Below, piece after piece: positions 1 through 8,890 of a DNA stretch of 34,821 nt. The stretch comes from Pseudomonadota bacterium (lineage in GTDB: Bacteria; Pseudomonadota; Gammaproteobacteria; Steroidobacterales; Steroidobacteraceae). Made by a program: the position numbers and the translations under genes. The DNA is taken from positions 1 to 34,821 of the forward strand of contig JAKAYU010000011.1 of assembly GCA_021809525.1 (NCBI GenBank), written 5' to 3'. The notes below the pieces were generated by a model. The model did not search any database. It was not told the origin of the DNA and was given only the letters and a program-made list of their open reading frames with translations. Within the stretch, counting starts at the first letter, position 1. The number at the start of each line of letters is the position of its first letter.

Positions 1-669
1 CTGGGCGATGTGCCCGGCCTGCTTCGGCTCGCCGATCTGCTCGACGTACCAACCCACCGTGCCGCCGCCAAAGAGCGCCGCCTCGTCGAAATAGCGCCAG
101 CGGAAGAACATCACCTGCTCGCGCAGCTTCATGCGATCGTGGAACACACCGACGATGTCGAACGTCCAGGTGTACGAGCCGCCCTTGCGCGGGTAGATCA
201 TGGCCTTGATCGGGATCTGATCGCCGACCTTCCAGTGAAATCGTCTGGCGAGCGCCGCCCCGACGATCGCGCCCGTCTGCGTCGTGGCGAACGCCCGGCG
301 CGCACCCGCGGACAGTCTCATGCTGGTGTTGAGATCCCAGAAATCCCGCCCCACGGCGAGCACGTTGATGAAGTTGCTCGGTTTCTGGTAGGTGCCGCCG
401 AAGAACGTCTCGCTGGTCACGCGCTGCACCCCCGGCACGGTGCGGATCTGGCTCTCCAGACTCAACGGCAGCAGGCTCATCAGCCCGGTCTTCGAGATGG
501 TGACCAGCCGGTGCGCCGCGCCGATGCTCTGGCCCACCGAGGTGAACGCGCTGCCCACCGACTCCAGCAGCCCGAACAGCAGGAAGGCTGCCATCACCGA
601 CAGCAGCGTGAAGGCGGTACGCGCCTTGCGGCGCGTCAGTGCCGCCCAGACCAGGTGCAGGAATTTCAT
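1..669 (-). CDS. ABC transporter permease, MacB/FtsX type (partial, 3' end beyond the window)
   Basis: Reading frame open from an ATG at 667-669 to the left edge (223 codons, no stop), so only the N-terminal part is present. The start MKFLHLVWAALTRRKARTAF leads into one hydrophobic segment at about residues 18-37, followed by a long soluble region with a MacB_PCD-like periplasmic character; this is the FtsX/MacB permease plan. The ATG overlaps the stop of the upstream ATPase gene in an ATGA, which implies translational coupling. With the ATPase and the HlyD-type adaptor it should form an inner-membrane exporter whose adaptor crosses the periplasm. Substrate (peptide, macrolide, lipid or other) cannot be read from sequence. 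The C-terminal three membrane helices are expected outside the window. Confidence 0.85.
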   Translation of the reverse strand, partial: MKFLHLVWAALTRRKARTAFTLLSVMAAFLLFGLLESVGSAFTSVGQSIGAAHRLVTISKTGLMSLLPLSLESQIRTVPGVQRVTSETFFGGTYQKPSNFINVLAVGRDFWDLNTSMRLSAGARRAFATTQTGAIVGAALARRFHWKVGDQIPIKAMIYPRKGGSYTWTFDIVGVFHDRMKLREQVMFFRWRYFDEAALFGGGTVGWYVEQIGEPKQAGHIAQ

Positions 670-1358
670 GCGACCGCCTGCTCGCTCTCGACCAGCGTGC
701 CCTTGTCGAGGTGCAGGATCCGGCCGGCGTGCTCGGCGGCCTTCGGATCGTGGGTGACCATGACGATGGTCTTGCCGTGCGCGCGATTGAGCTGCTGCAG
801 CAGCGAGAGCACCTCCTCGGCCGACTGGCGGTCGAGGTCGCCGGTCGGCTCATCGCACACCAGCAACGTCGGATCGGACACGATCGCCCGCGCGATCGCC
901 ACGCGCTGCTGCTGGCCTCCGGAGAGCTCGCCGGGCTTGTGTGCGGAGCGGTCGGCGAGCCCGACCAGCTGCAGCGCGACGCTCGCGTTGCGGCGGCGCT
1001 CGCGGCCCTTGAGCTTAGTCAGCAGCAGCGGGAGCTCCACGTTGCGCTGCGCCGAGAGCATCGGCAGCAGGTTGTAGAACTGGAAGACGAACCCGACGTG
1101 CGCGGCACGCCAGCGCGCGAGCGCCCCCTGCCCGAGCTGATCGATGCGCTCGCCGGCGACCGAGAGAGTGCCCTCGGTGGGCGTGTCGAGTCCCCCGATG
1201 AGGTTCAGCAGCGTCGTCTTGCCCGAGCCCGAGGGGCCCATCAGCGCCACGAACTCCCCCGGCGCGACATCGAGGTTGATGTGATGCAGCACTTCGATGC
1301 GCTGGCGGCCGCGCTGATACACCTTGCTCAGGGAGCGGATCTCGACCAATGCGCTCAT
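666..1358 (-). CDS. ABC transporter ATP-binding protein, MacB/LolD type
   Basis: 230-residue nucleotide-binding subunit starting MSALVEIRSLSKVYQRGRQR. Walker A is GPSGSGKTT (about residue 42), the signature is LSGGQQQR, Walker B is LLVCDEPTGDLD and the H-loop is in MVTHD. The DEPTGDLD form is typical of the MacB/LolD/FtsE exporter class. The ATG at 1356-1358 is chosen because homology begins there, a GGAGTG lies just upstream, and it follows the adaptor stop by five bases. An in-frame extension to 1574 overlaps the adaptor gene and has no family-like sequence. The protein powers the permease encoded next; the substrate is not inferable. Confidence 0.93.
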   Translation of the reverse strand: MSALVEIRSLSKVYQRGRQRIEVLHHINLDVAPGEFVALMGPSGSGKTTLLNLIGGLDTPTEGTLSVAGERIDQLGQGALARWRAAHVGFVFQFYNLLPMLSAQRNVELPLLLTKLKGRERRRNASVALQLVGLADRSAHKPGELSGGQQQRVAIARAIVSDPTLLVCDEPTGDLDRQSAEEVLSLLQQLNRAHGKTIVMVTHDPKAAEHAGRILHLDKGTLVESEQAVA

Positions 1359-1363
1359 ACGCC

Positions 1364-2611
1364 TCACTCCTTCCTGATGCTCACGCGCTCGCCGTCGGCG
1401 AGATCCGCCGGCGGCGCACGCACAACGGCGCTGCCGGCGGCGATTCCGCCCACGGCCCGCAGATCCGAGCGCAGCGGACCTAAGGTCACGGTCCGCGCCT
1501 CGGCCCGTCCGCGCTTGACCGCGAACACCACGGCGTGGCCGGCGCGATGCACCACGCTCGAGGCCGGCACCCACACCATGCCCGCCGGCACGATCGAGCG
1601 CGCCGGCGCACCGGCGCGCGTGCGCTGCAGGAACGATACGCGCACTCCCATCTGCGGCAGGATGCGCGGGTCCTTGCTCTGTAGCGCCACGCGCACCCGC
1701 ACCGTCGCCTTGCTCTTGTCGGCCGTCGGCACGATGGCAATGACGTGCGCCGGTATGCGCCAGTTCGGATACGCATCCAGCACCGCCACTGCCGGCTGGC
1801 CCGCGTGCACGCGATCGATGTACGCCTCGTTGACGTCCACATCGACCTCGAGGGAATTCATGTCGACGATGGTCGCGATGCCGGTCTGCGTGAAGCCTCC
1901 GCCGCCGAAGAACGGCGAGATCATCTCGCCCATCTGCGCAGCCTTGTCGACGACCACACCGCTGAAGGGCGCCCGCACCACCGTATAGTCCTCCTGCACC
2001 GCGGCGGCCTGCACCGCCGCGCGCGCCACCGCGACCTGGCGGCGCTGGGAGAGCACCTGCGCGCCGAGCGATGCGGCCTGCGTCTGTGCCTGCTGCAGCG
2101 CCTGCACGGACACCAGGTGTTGGCCGATGAGCGCCTCATCACGCGCCAGGTCGCGCCGCGCCTCGGCCCACTGCACCCGGTACTGCTGCAGCAGCGCCTG
2201 AGCAGCCTGCTGCTGCGCCTGCGCCTGATGCAGGGAGGCCAGAGTGGCGCTGTCGTCCAGGCGCGCCAGTATCTGCCCCCGGTGCACATACTCGCCTTCC
2301 TGGAAGTACACGTGGGTCAGCATGCCGGCGATCTGCGCGGACACCGTGGCCTCGCGCTCGGCCGTGACGTAGCCGCTCGCCTGCAGCACCGCCTCAGGCG
2401 CCGACAGGGCGGATGGGGCAATAGCGGTCGCGGTCTTGACGGTGATCACCCGGTCCCGCGCCAACAAGAAATACGCTCCCGCCGCCAGCGCCGCGAGCAC
2501 CACCAGGACCGATGCCACGATCCACGCCGTACTCGGCGCGTGCACCGCCTCGCGCTGCCCGCGATCGATCTTCAGCTGGGCCAGCAGTTCGTTGTTATTG
2601 TGCGAGTCCAC
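1364..2611 (-). CDS. HlyD/MacA-family periplasmic adaptor (membrane fusion protein)
   Basis: About 415 residues. An N-terminal membrane anchor (STAWIVASVLVVLAALAAGA) is followed by a lipoyl-like half motif around SGYVTAEREATVSAQIAGML, an alanine/glutamine-rich alpha-hairpin with coiled-coil character, the second lipoyl half (VRAPFSGVVVDKAAQMGEMI) and beta-barrel domains. This is the membrane-fusion-protein order, linking an inner-membrane transporter to an outer-membrane channel. It is first in a three-gene operon (adaptor, ATPase, permease). The start is uncertain: the GTG at 2609-2611 fits the anchor position; GTGs at 2639-2641 and 2672-2674 are alternatives, and none has a clear ribosome site. 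No outer-membrane factor gene is in the window. Confidence 0.87.
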   Translation of the reverse strand: MDSHNNNELLAQLKIDRGQREAVHAPSTAWIVASVLVVLAALAAGAYFLLARDRVITVKTATAIAPSALSAPEAVLQASGYVTAEREATVSAQIAGMLTHVYFQEGEYVHRGQILARLDDSATLASLHQAQAQQQAAQALLQQYRVQWAEARRDLARDEALIGQHLVSVQALQQAQTQAASLGAQVLSQRRQVAVARAAVQAAAVQEDYTVVRAPFSGVVVDKAAQMGEMISPFFGGGGFTQTGIATIVDMNSLEVDVDVNEAYIDRVHAGQPAVAVLDAYPNWRIPAHVIAIVPTADKSKATVRVRVALQSKDPRILPQMGVRVSFLQRTRAGAPARSIVPAGMVWVPASSVVHRAGHAVVFAVKRGRAEARTVTLGPLRSDLRAVGGIAAGSAVVRAPPADLADGERVSIRKE

Positions 2612-2645
2612 GCTGACCGGCCACACCCACTGTAGTTTCACTCCC

Positions 2646-2657
2646 CCGACCGGTCGG
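2646..2657. promoter_or_regulatory. Perfect 12-bp palindrome upstream of the exporter operon
   Basis: CCGACCGGTCGG reads identically on both strands and lies about 35 bp before the chosen adaptor start. CCGACCGGTCGG-like cores are common in TetR-family operators, which often sit in front of efflux operons. That it is an operator here is inference; no TetR gene is in the window. Confidence 0.4.
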
Positions 2658-2702
2658 AACCCAACGCGCAGCACAACGGCAAGGGCGTTCTACGACAGCG
2701 TC

Positions 2703-2734
2703 CGGTCCGGGTAAATTCGGCCCTCGCCGGACCG
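2703..2734. repeat. Inverted repeat CGGTCCGG/CCGGACCG
   Basis: Eight-base arms at 2703-2710 and 2727-2734 are separated by 16 bases in the gap between nagZ and the exporter operon. It could be a hairpin or part of a regulatory region. There is no T-run, so it does not look like an intrinsic terminator. Confidence 0.35.
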
Positions 2735-2816
2735 CGCCCGCTGCGGCGGAGCCCGTGGGCCGGACGCATCATCGGTTCGGCCGTTGCGATCGCCCAGTGC
2801 AATGCGTCACCGGCCC

Positions 2817-2836
2817 CGGGTGACACTTGTCACCCG
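2817..2836. promoter_or_regulatory. 20-bp dyad (9-bp arms, 2-bp centre) between nagZ and the exporter operon
   Basis: CGGGTGACA and TGTCACCCG flank a CT centre, giving perfect 9-bp arms. It lies 31-50 bp beyond the nagZ stop and about 206 bp before the adaptor start. A TGACA-N2-TGTCA core is the shape of a dimeric-repressor site. No U-tract follows on either strand, so a terminator is less likely. Confidence 0.4.
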
Positions 2837-2866
2837 CAGTCCTCGGCGCACGAGGCCGTCCGCAAA

Positions 2867-3916
2867 CTAGTCGTTGCCGGCGTCGAGATCGAGCCTGGGC
2901 ACTGCCGCGCACTGCGCCAGCAGCGCCTGCGCATCGCGCCAGCGCGCCGAGGCGCGCAGCGCCTGCGGCCCCTGCCGCTGCCGCCCGTGCAGCCGCGCCA
3001 GGCGCACTCCCGAGGCCGGCGCCGGCGTGACTTTCAGGTGATCGAGCAACGCTTCCACCGCAGCACGGTCGTTGCACACCGGCAGCATGTCGCAGCCGGC
3101 CGCGAGCGCCCGCTCGGCGCGGGTGACGATCTCGCCGTACGCCGCCGCACCGCCCATCGACAGGTCATCGGCGAACACCGCGCCCGGAAAGCCGAGCTCC
3201 CCGCGCAGCACCTGTCCGATCCAACGGTGGGAAAAGCTCGCCGGCGCCGCATCGACCGCGGGAAACAGCAGGTGACCGACCATCACCGCCGGCAGCCCGT
3301 TGGCGATCAGCCGCCGGTACGGCATCAGATCGGCCTCGAGGTCGGCGAACTCACGCCGGTCGACGGGCAGCGCCGCGTGCGAGTCGGCCGTCACCGCGCC
3401 GTGTCCGGGAAAGTGCTTGGCGGTGGCGGCCATGCCCGCCTCGCGCATGCCCTGCGCGTAGGCCGCGGCGAGCTGGCTGACCGCCTGCGGGCGGCTGTGA
3501 AACGCCCGATCGGTGATGAAGCTGACACCGTAATCGATGTCGACGCAGGGCGCGAACGACAGATCCACCCCGCAGGCGAGCAGCTCCGCGGCCATCAGCC
3601 AGCCCATCTCGCGCGCGAGCGCAAGCCCGCGCCGCGCCTCAAGATCGAACTGCCGGCCGAGGCTGCGCGCCGCGGGCAGCGCGGAGAAGCCCTCCCGGAA
3701 GCGCTGCACGCGCCCGCCCTCGTGATCGACCGCGACCAGCAGCGGCGGGCTGCGCGCCGCGTGGATGGCCGCGCTGAGCGCGGCGAGCTGCGCCGGCTCG
3801 GCATAGTTGCGGGAGAAGAGAATCACCCCACCCACCAGCGGATGGACGAGCAGCGCGCGCTCCTCGCCCGTGAGCGCCGTGCCCGTCAGGTCGATCATCA
3901 GCGGACCGAGCGTCAT
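2867..3916 (-). CDS. nagZ: Beta-N-acetylhexosaminidase NagZ (peptidoglycan recycling)
   Basis: 349-residue glycoside hydrolase family 3 enzyme that removes GlcNAc from GlcNAc-anhydroMurNAc-peptides in the cytosol during wall recycling. The family marks are present: the KHFPGHG motif (about residue 168), the TADSHAALP loop carrying the Asp-His pair, and the nucleophile region VFADDLSMGGA. The ATG at 3914-3916 gives MTLGPLMIDLTGTALTGEER, matching the usual NagZ N-terminus. Upstream in-frame codons lie inside rlmD and are discarded. It follows rlmD by 13 bases and ends the housekeeping run. Length is close to the Escherichia coli protein (341), with a slightly long arginine/alanine-rich C-terminal tail. 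Confidence 0.95.
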   Translation of the reverse strand: MTLGPLMIDLTGTALTGEERALLVHPLVGGVILFSRNYAEPAQLAALSAAIHAARSPPLLVAVDHEGGRVQRFREGFSALPAARSLGRQFDLEARRGLALAREMGWLMAAELLACGVDLSFAPCVDIDYGVSFITDRAFHSRPQAVSQLAAAYAQGMREAGMAATAKHFPGHGAVTADSHAALPVDRREFADLEADLMPYRRLIANGLPAVMVGHLLFPAVDAAPASFSHRWIGQVLRGELGFPGAVFADDLSMGGAAAYGEIVTRAERALAAGCDMLPVCNDRAAVEALLDHLKVTPAPASGVRLARLHGRQRQGPQALRASARWRDAQALLAQCAAVPRLDLDAGND

Positions 3917-3929
3917 GCGCGTGTGTGCC

Positions 3930-5267
3930 TCAGCGCCCGGTGAGCAACGCCATCGACTCGACGTGCCCGGTGTGCGGGAACATGTCGATGACTCCCGCGG
4001 CCTCGAGCGTGAAGCCATGCTCGTGCACCAGCACGCCGAGGTCGCGCGCGAGACTGCCTGGATGGCATGAGATGTACAGCACACGGCGCGGGCGCAGAGC
4101 GGCGATGGTGGCGAGCATCTCGCGCGCGCCGACCCGCGGCGGATCGAGCAGCACGTGGCTGAAGGGGCCGCGCAGCCAGGGCGTGCGCGCGTCCGGCGGC
4201 CGCGACAGGTCCGCGACGTGGAACTCGACGTTCGCGATGCCGTTGCGCGCGGCGTTGCCCCGCGCGCGCTCGATCAGCTGCGACTCGCCCTCAACTCCGA
4301 CGACTCGCGCGCCCGAGCGCGCGAGCGGCAGCGTGAAGTTGCCAAGACCGCAGTACAGATCGAGCACCGCATCGCCCGGCCCCGGCGCGAACAGCTGCAC
4401 CGCTCGGCGGACCAGCTCGCGGTTCACCACGCCGTTGATCTGCACAAAATCGCTCGGCCGAAATTCGAGTTTCAGCTCGAAGTCCGCGAGCGTGTAGTAG
4501 AGCGGCTCGAGCGCTTCGCCCGGCTCGAGCGGCTCGATGCTCTCCAGGCCGCCCGGCTGCAGATACAGGCGCGCCCCGTAACGGGTCGCAAACGCGCGCA
4601 GCCGCTGCCGGTCGGCCGCCGACGGCGCCGCCAGCACCCGCAGCACCAGCGCGGTGGCGTTGTCCGCCACGGCCACCTCGATCTGCGGCAGCCGCGCGCG
4701 GATCTCGAGCGAGCCGATGAGCTCCCCGAGCGGCGCGATCCACTCGCCGACCGGCGGACTCAACACATCGCAGTGCTGCAGGTCGGCGACATACGGCGCG
4801 TTGCGCTCGCGAAACCCGACCACCACCTTGCCCTTCTTGGCCACGTATTTCGCGCCGAGCCGCGCGCGGCGCCGATACCCCCACGCCGGACCGGCAAGGG
4901 GCTCAAGCCAGTGAGGACACGCCACGCGCGCCAGACGCTCGAGGTTGTCGGCGAGCTCGGTCTGCTTCAGCGCGAGCTGCGCCTCGCTCGAGAGGTGCTG
5001 CAGCGCGCACCCGCCGCATACTCCGAAATGCGCACAGCGCGGCGTCACGCGCGCGGCGGCCGGCGCGAGGATCTCGAGCAGCCGGCCTTCATCGTGCTGG
5101 CGGTGCCGGCGGGTGCGCACGAAGCGCACGGTCTCCCCGGGCAGCGCGCCCGGGATGAACACCGTCTTGCCCCCGCGCACGATGCCCTCGCCCTCGTGCG
5201 TCAGGCCCGCGACGCGGGCGCACTCCTCGAGCGCGGTCTGCGCCCGCAGCGCGGCCGGTCTGCTCAT
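3930..5267 (-). CDS. rlmD: 23S rRNA (uracil-1939-C5)-methyltransferase RlmD
   Basis: 445 residues. An N-terminal TRAM-like domain is followed by a four-cysteine iron-sulfur site (CAHFGVCGGC, later DLQHC), the SAM-binding motif DLYCGLGNFTLPLA, LDPPR, and the catalytic cysteine in YISCHPGSLARDL. This set defines the RumA/RlmD family, which methylates U1939 of 23S rRNA. The related TrmA lacks the cluster, and RlmC is shorter. The ATG at 5265-5267 overlaps the exonuclease stop as ATGA, so it is preferred over the in-frame codon 15 bases upstream. Confidence 0.94.
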   Translation of the reverse strand: MSRPAALRAQTALEECARVAGLTHEGEGIVRGGKTVFIPGALPGETVRFVRTRRHRQHDEGRLLEILAPAAARVTPRCAHFGVCGGCALQHLSSEAQLALKQTELADNLERLARVACPHWLEPLAGPAWGYRRRARLGAKYVAKKGKVVVGFRERNAPYVADLQHCDVLSPPVGEWIAPLGELIGSLEIRARLPQIEVAVADNATALVLRVLAAPSAADRQRLRAFATRYGARLYLQPGGLESIEPLEPGEALEPLYYTLADFELKLEFRPSDFVQINGVVNRELVRRAVQLFAPGPGDAVLDLYCGLGNFTLPLARSGARVVGVEGESQLIERARGNAARNGIANVEFHVADLSRPPDARTPWLRGPFSHVLLDPPRVGAREMLATIAALRPRRVLYISCHPGSLARDLGVLVHEHGFTLEAAGVIDMFPHTGHVESMALLTGR

Positions 5268-6040
5268 CGGGCCCCTTCCCACGCCTGCAGAAACTGCGCG
5301 AAGTGCGGCTCCTCGCCCGCGCGCAGCAGCGCGCGCACCCGCTCGAGCTCGCTCTCGTGCGCGGCGCGGGTCAGCCGCCCGCGCAGCAGCTCAAAGCGCA
5401 GATACACCAGATAGGTGTTGAGCACGTCGGTCTCGCAGTAGCGGCGGATGCCGGTGATGTTGCCGGCCTGATAGGCGTCCCAGACCTGCGCGCCGGAGAA
5501 GCCGAGCTTGCCCGGAAAGCCGAGCAGCTGCGCGATGTTCTCGAGCGAGACCCGTCCGCGCCCCTGAAAACCCGACAGCACGTCCATCAGGTCCAGATGC
5601 CGCCAGTGGAAGCGGCTGAGGTAGTTGTTGTAGCGGAACGCCGGATCGGACTCCCCGGTCTCCCAGTAGCGGCCCGCCTGCACCCCGGCGGCGAGCGCCC
5701 GATAGGTGAGCACCGGCAGGTCGAACCCCGAGCCGTTCCACGACACCAGCTCCGGGGAGAACCGCTCGATGCCGTCGAAGAAGCGCTCGATGAGCTCGTG
5801 CTCGGGAGCCTGCTCATCCCCGAGGCTCCACACCTTGAGCGTATCGGCGCGGCGCAGCACGCAGGAGATCGCCACCACCCGGTGCTGCTCGTGGGAGAGA
5901 AACTCCCCGCCGGAGTCCTGGCGGCGCAGCGCGAACATGGCTTTGGCGACCGCCTCATCGCTGAGGCCCTCGAGGCCGTAGAGCCGCCGTCCGAGCGCCA
6001 CGTCCGGGACGGTTTCGATGTCAAACACCAGACAGTTCAT
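5264..6040 (-). CDS. DEDD-family 3'-5' exonuclease (PolB-exo2 type)
   Basis: 258 residues beginning MNCLVFDIETVPD, where the Asp and Glu of exonuclease motif I are visible. Motif II is in SWNGSGFDLPVL and the last acidic motif is RYCETDVLNTYLVYL. The layout matches the stand-alone family related to the proofreading domain of family-B polymerases (Pfam DNA_pol_B_exo2). It should trim 3' ends of DNA or RNA; the physiological substrate is not known to me. It lies between acpS (34-bp gap) and rlmD (ATGA overlap) in the same transcription unit. Confidence 0.85.
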   Translation of the reverse strand: MNCLVFDIETVPDVALGRRLYGLEGLSDEAVAKAMFALRRQDSGGEFLSHEQHRVVAISCVLRRADTLKVWSLGDEQAPEHELIERFFDGIERFSPELVSWNGSGFDLPVLTYRALAAGVQAGRYWETGESDPAFRYNNYLSRFHWRHLDLMDVLSGFQGRGRVSLENIAQLLGFPGKLGFSGAQVWDAYQAGNITGIRRYCETDVLNTYLVYLRFELLRGRLTRAAHESELERVRALLRAGEEPHFAQFLQAWEGAR

Positions 6041-6074
6041 ATGAATCGAGTCACCCGTTTGGCTGCCGCGGGGA

Positions 6075-6458
6075 TCATTCTGCCCTGAGCAGCACCGCCA
6101 CCGCCACGACCAGACCGGCCTCGTCGGTGAGGGTCACGTGGCCCTCGCCGATGCCGAGCGCGCGCCGCACCTGCTCCCCGCGCTCGGAATAGACGACTTC
6201 CGGCTTGCCGAGGCGGTTGTGCACCACTCCGACGTCGCGGATCCACACCCCGTTGGCGAACCCCGTGCCCATCGCCTTGACGATGGCCTCCTTGGCCGCA
6301 AAGCGCATGGCGAGAAAGCGCTTCGGCCGCTGCGTGCGCGCGAGCTGCGCGCGCTCCTCGGGCATCAGCAGCCGCTCGATGAACCGCTCGCCGCGGCGCG
6401 CGAGCACCCCGTCGATCCGCTCAGCCTTGAGCACATCGATGCCGATGCCGAAGATCAT
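6075..6458 (-). CDS. acpS: Holo-[acyl-carrier-protein] synthase AcpS
   Basis: 127 residues starting [15 protein letters not shown]. The metal-binding Asp in GIGID and the Glu in [15 protein letters not shown] are the two family signatures. AcpS transfers 4'-phosphopantetheine from CoA to apo-ACP for fatty acid synthesis. The start ATG (6456-6458) overlaps the pdxJ stop as ATGA. The pdxJ-acpS pair is the standard proteobacterial arrangement. Confidence 0.95.
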   Translation of the reverse strand: MIFGIGIDVLKAERIDGVLARRGERFIERLLMPEERAQLARTQRPKRFLAMRFAAKEAIVKAMGTGFANGVWIRDVGVVHNRLGKPEVVYSERGEQVRRALGIGEGHVTLTDEAGLVVAVAVLLRAE

Positions 6459-7189
6459 GCGCGCGCAGCAGACATCAACGCGCGCATCTGCCGCACGGCC
6501 GCCGGCAGCCCGTGAAAGACCGCGCGCGCGATGATGGCATGTCCGATGTTCAGTTCGACGATCTCGGCGATGGCGGCCACCGGCTGCACGTTGTGATAGT
6601 CGAGGCCATGCCCCGCGTGCACTTGCAGGCCGAGCCGCGCGGCCAGGCGCGCGCCGCTCGCGAGCCGATCGAGCTCCCGAGCGCGCTCGGTGCCGCTCGC
6701 TTCGGCGTAGGCGCCGGTGTGCAGCTCGATCGCCGGCGCCCCGACACGCGCGCTCGCTTCGATCTGCGCCGGGTCCGGATCGATGAACAGTGATGCCTGC
6801 ACGCCGTGGGCGCCGAGGCGCTCGAGCGCCGCGCCCACCCGCGCGCTCTGGCCGGCCACATCGAGCCCGCCCTCGGTGGTGAGCTCCTGACGCTTCTCCG
6901 GCACCAGGCAACAGTGCGCCGGGCGCACCTCGCTGGCGATGTCCAGCATCTCGGCCGTGACCGCCATCTCGAGGTTCATCGGGGTCTTCAACAGCGTACG
7001 CAGCGTGCGCACGTCGGCATCCTGGATGTGCCGGCGGTCCTCGCGCAGATGCAGCGTGATGCCGTCGGCCCCGGCCATCTCGGCCTCGAGCGCCGCGTGC
7101 ACGGGATCCGGATCACGGCCGCGACGGGCCTGACGCAGCGTCGCGATATGGTCGATGTTCACGCCGAGGGCGATAGGGGGATGGGACAC
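6455..7189 (-). CDS. pdxJ: Pyridoxine 5'-phosphate synthase PdxJ
   Basis: 244 residues. The N-terminal [15 protein letters not shown] motif and [11 protein letters not shown] carry catalytic residues of the TIM-barrel enzyme that condenses 3-amino-2-oxopropyl phosphate with 1-deoxyxylulose 5-phosphate, the last ring-closing step of vitamin B6 synthesis. Initiation is at a GTG (7187-7189); a GGAGG eight or so bases upstream supports it. It lies in the lepA-to-nagZ run, after recO (37-bp gap) and before acpS. Confidence 0.95.
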   Translation of the reverse strand: MSHPPIALGVNIDHIATLRQARRGRDPDPVHAALEAEMAGADGITLHLREDRRHIQDADVRTLRTLLKTPMNLEMAVTAEMLDIASEVRPAHCCLVPEKRQELTTEGGLDVAGQSARVGAALERLGAHGVQASLFIDPDPAQIEASARVGAPAIELHTGAYAEASGTERARELDRLASGARLAARLGLQVHAGHGLDYHNVQPVAAIAEIVELNIGHAIIARAVFHGLPAAVRQMRALMSAARA

Positions 7190-7226
7190 AGGGGCCTCCG
7201 CGCACAGTGGCGCCCCGAGTGGGGGC

Positions 7227-7979
7227 TCAGTCGGTCATTTTCCCGTAGGGGCGCGCCGGATGCGACCCCCGCTGCACCGCCCGCGCCACGCGCCGTGTGG
7301 TGAGCTCGCGGCCCTCGAGACACTCCGCGAGCGCCGCGGCGAGCAGGATGCGCGCATCGGCACGCGTGCGGGCGGCGGCGAGATCGCCCTGCTCGAGCGC
7401 GCGCAGCGAGTGGCCCGAGAGCGCCCCGGGCTCATCAGCGGCCACGCGGACGAGGCCCTGTGCGGGTCGGAAGCGATAGAAGCCCTCCGGCTCGATCGGC
7501 CGCCCGCCCGCCTGCGCGGCGAGGTCAAGTCCGTAGCCGACGCCGCTCAGCAGCTCGAGCTCGAACCGCCGCAGCGCCGCCTCGATGTCCCCGCCCTCGC
7601 GCAGCCGGCCGAGCGCCGCGCCGTAGGCGTCGAACAGCTCCGGGGCCGCATCGTGACGCAGGGTGAGCTTCAGCAGCAGCTCATTGAGGTAAAAGGCGCT
7701 CATCACGCTCGCGGCCGGCAGCGCGGCGGGCACCTCGGCGCACTCCGCGCCGGTGAGCTGGCCCGCCTCGCGCCCCAGGGTGAAGGACAGCAGCAGCCGC
7801 TGAAACGGCTGCAGCACGGAGGCGAGACGGGATTTCGGTCCGCGCACCCCGCGGGCGAACAGCGTCAGGCGCCCCTGCTCGCGCACCAACACCTCGAGGA
7901 TCCGGCCGGTCTCGCGGTACGGCCGGTGGTGCAGCAGATAGCCCGGCGCCAGCTGGACGCGGCGCGCGTGCGCGCTCAT
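7227..7979 (-). CDS. recO: DNA repair protein RecO
   Basis: 250 residues. The N-terminal OB-fold is recognisable ([18 protein letters not shown], then [16 protein letters not shown]), followed by a helical C-terminal part. RecO works with RecR and SSB to load RecA in recombinational repair. Only two cysteines are seen, so the zinc ribbon found in some Gram-positive RecO proteins is absent. The ATG at 7977-7979 overlaps the era stop as ATGA, which fixes the start. Confidence 0.92.
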   Translation of the reverse strand: MSAHARRVQLAPGYLLHHRPYRETGRILEVLVREQGRLTLFARGVRGPKSRLASVLQPFQRLLLSFTLGREAGQLTGAECAEVPAALPAASVMSAFYLNELLLKLTLRHDAAPELFDAYGAALGRLREGGDIEAALRRFELELLSGVGYGLDLAAQAGGRPIEPEGFYRFRPAQGLVRVAADEPGALSGHSLRALEQGDLAAARTRADARILLAAALAECLEGRELTTRRVARAVQRGSHPARPYGKMTD

Positions 7980-8890
7980 GGCTCCAGGCCCAGATCCTGC
8001 AGCGCGCGGGCGCTGTCCGCCCAGTTCTCGCGCACCTTGACCCACAGCCGAAGGTGCAGCCGCCGGCCGAGCAGCGCATTGAGCGTGCGCCGCGCGGAGG
8101 TGCCGACACGCTTCAGCCGCTCCCCCTGGGCGCCGATCACGATCGGCTTCTGGCCCTCGCGGTCGACCCAGATGGCCGCATCCACGAGCAGCTGCCCGTC
8201 CTCTTCGGCCATCCGCTCGATGTCCACGGCGATGCCGTAGGGCACCTCCTGGTTCAGCTCGAGGGTGAGCTTCTCGCGCACCGTCTCGGCAATGCGGAAC
8301 GCGATGCCCCGGTCCGTGAGCGCATCGCGCTCGAACAGCGGCGGGGACAGCGGCAGCTCGGCGGTGATGGCCGCGAGCAGCGGCTCGAGGCCGTCGGACT
8401 TCAGCGCCGAGACCGGCACCAGGGCGAGGAACGGGTGGCGCGCGCCGAGCTCGGCCAGATACGGCAGGAGCCGATCGCGCGGGCGAACCTGATCGACCTT
8501 GTTGACCGCTGCGACCGCCGGCCGCCCGGCGCGCGCGATGCGCTCGAGCGCGAGCTCATCCTCGCTGGTCCACTTCAGCGCCTCGACCACCAGCACCACC
8601 ACATCGGCGTCGGCGAGCGCGGCCGCGGCGGTGCGGTTCATCGCCTTGTTCAGCGCACGCCGCGCATGGCGATGCAGCCCCGGCGTGTCGAGGAAGGCGA
8701 TCTGCGCATCCTCGCGCTGCACCAGCCCCAGGATGCGGTGCCGCGTCGTCTGCGGGCGCGGGGTGACGATGCTGAGCTTGGTGCCGACCAGGGCATTGAG
8801 CAGCGTCGATTTGCCCACGTTCGGCCGCCCGAGGAGCGCGGCGAACCCGCAGCGCAGCATCGGCGGGGAGGAGTCAGCTGTGGCGCTCAT
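7976..8890 (-). CDS. era: GTPase Era
   Basis: 304 residues. G-domain motifs are GRPNVGKST (G1), DTPGLH (G3), NKVD (G4) and SALKSD (G5). A C-terminal KH domain is present (GAQGERLKRVGTSARRTLNA). Era binds the 3' end of 16S rRNA and assists 30S maturation. The ATG at 8888-8890, preceded by GAGGG, is preferred; an in-frame GTG lies two codons upstream. The start overlaps the end of rnc by 17 bases, the usual rnc-era-recO order. Confidence 0.96.
   Translation of the reverse strand: MSATADSSPPMLRCGFAALLGRPNVGKSTLLNALVGTKLSIVTPRPQTTRHRILGLVQREDAQIAFLDTPGLHRHARRALNKAMNRTAAAALADADVVVLVVEALKWTSEDELALERIARAGRPAVAAVNKVDQVRPRDRLLPYLAELGARHPFLALVPVSALKSDGLEPLLAAITAELPLSPPLFERDALTDRGIAFRIAETVREKLTLELNQEVPYGIAVDIERMAEEDGQLLVDAAIWVDREGQKPIVIGAQGERLKRVGTSARRTLNALLGRRLHLRLWVKVRENWADSARALQDLGLEP

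Noticed and set aside
1359-1574. 72-codon N-terminal extension of the ATPase gene
   Set aside because: It overlaps the adaptor gene in another frame and is not ABC-like; the ATG at 1356-1358 has a ribosome site.
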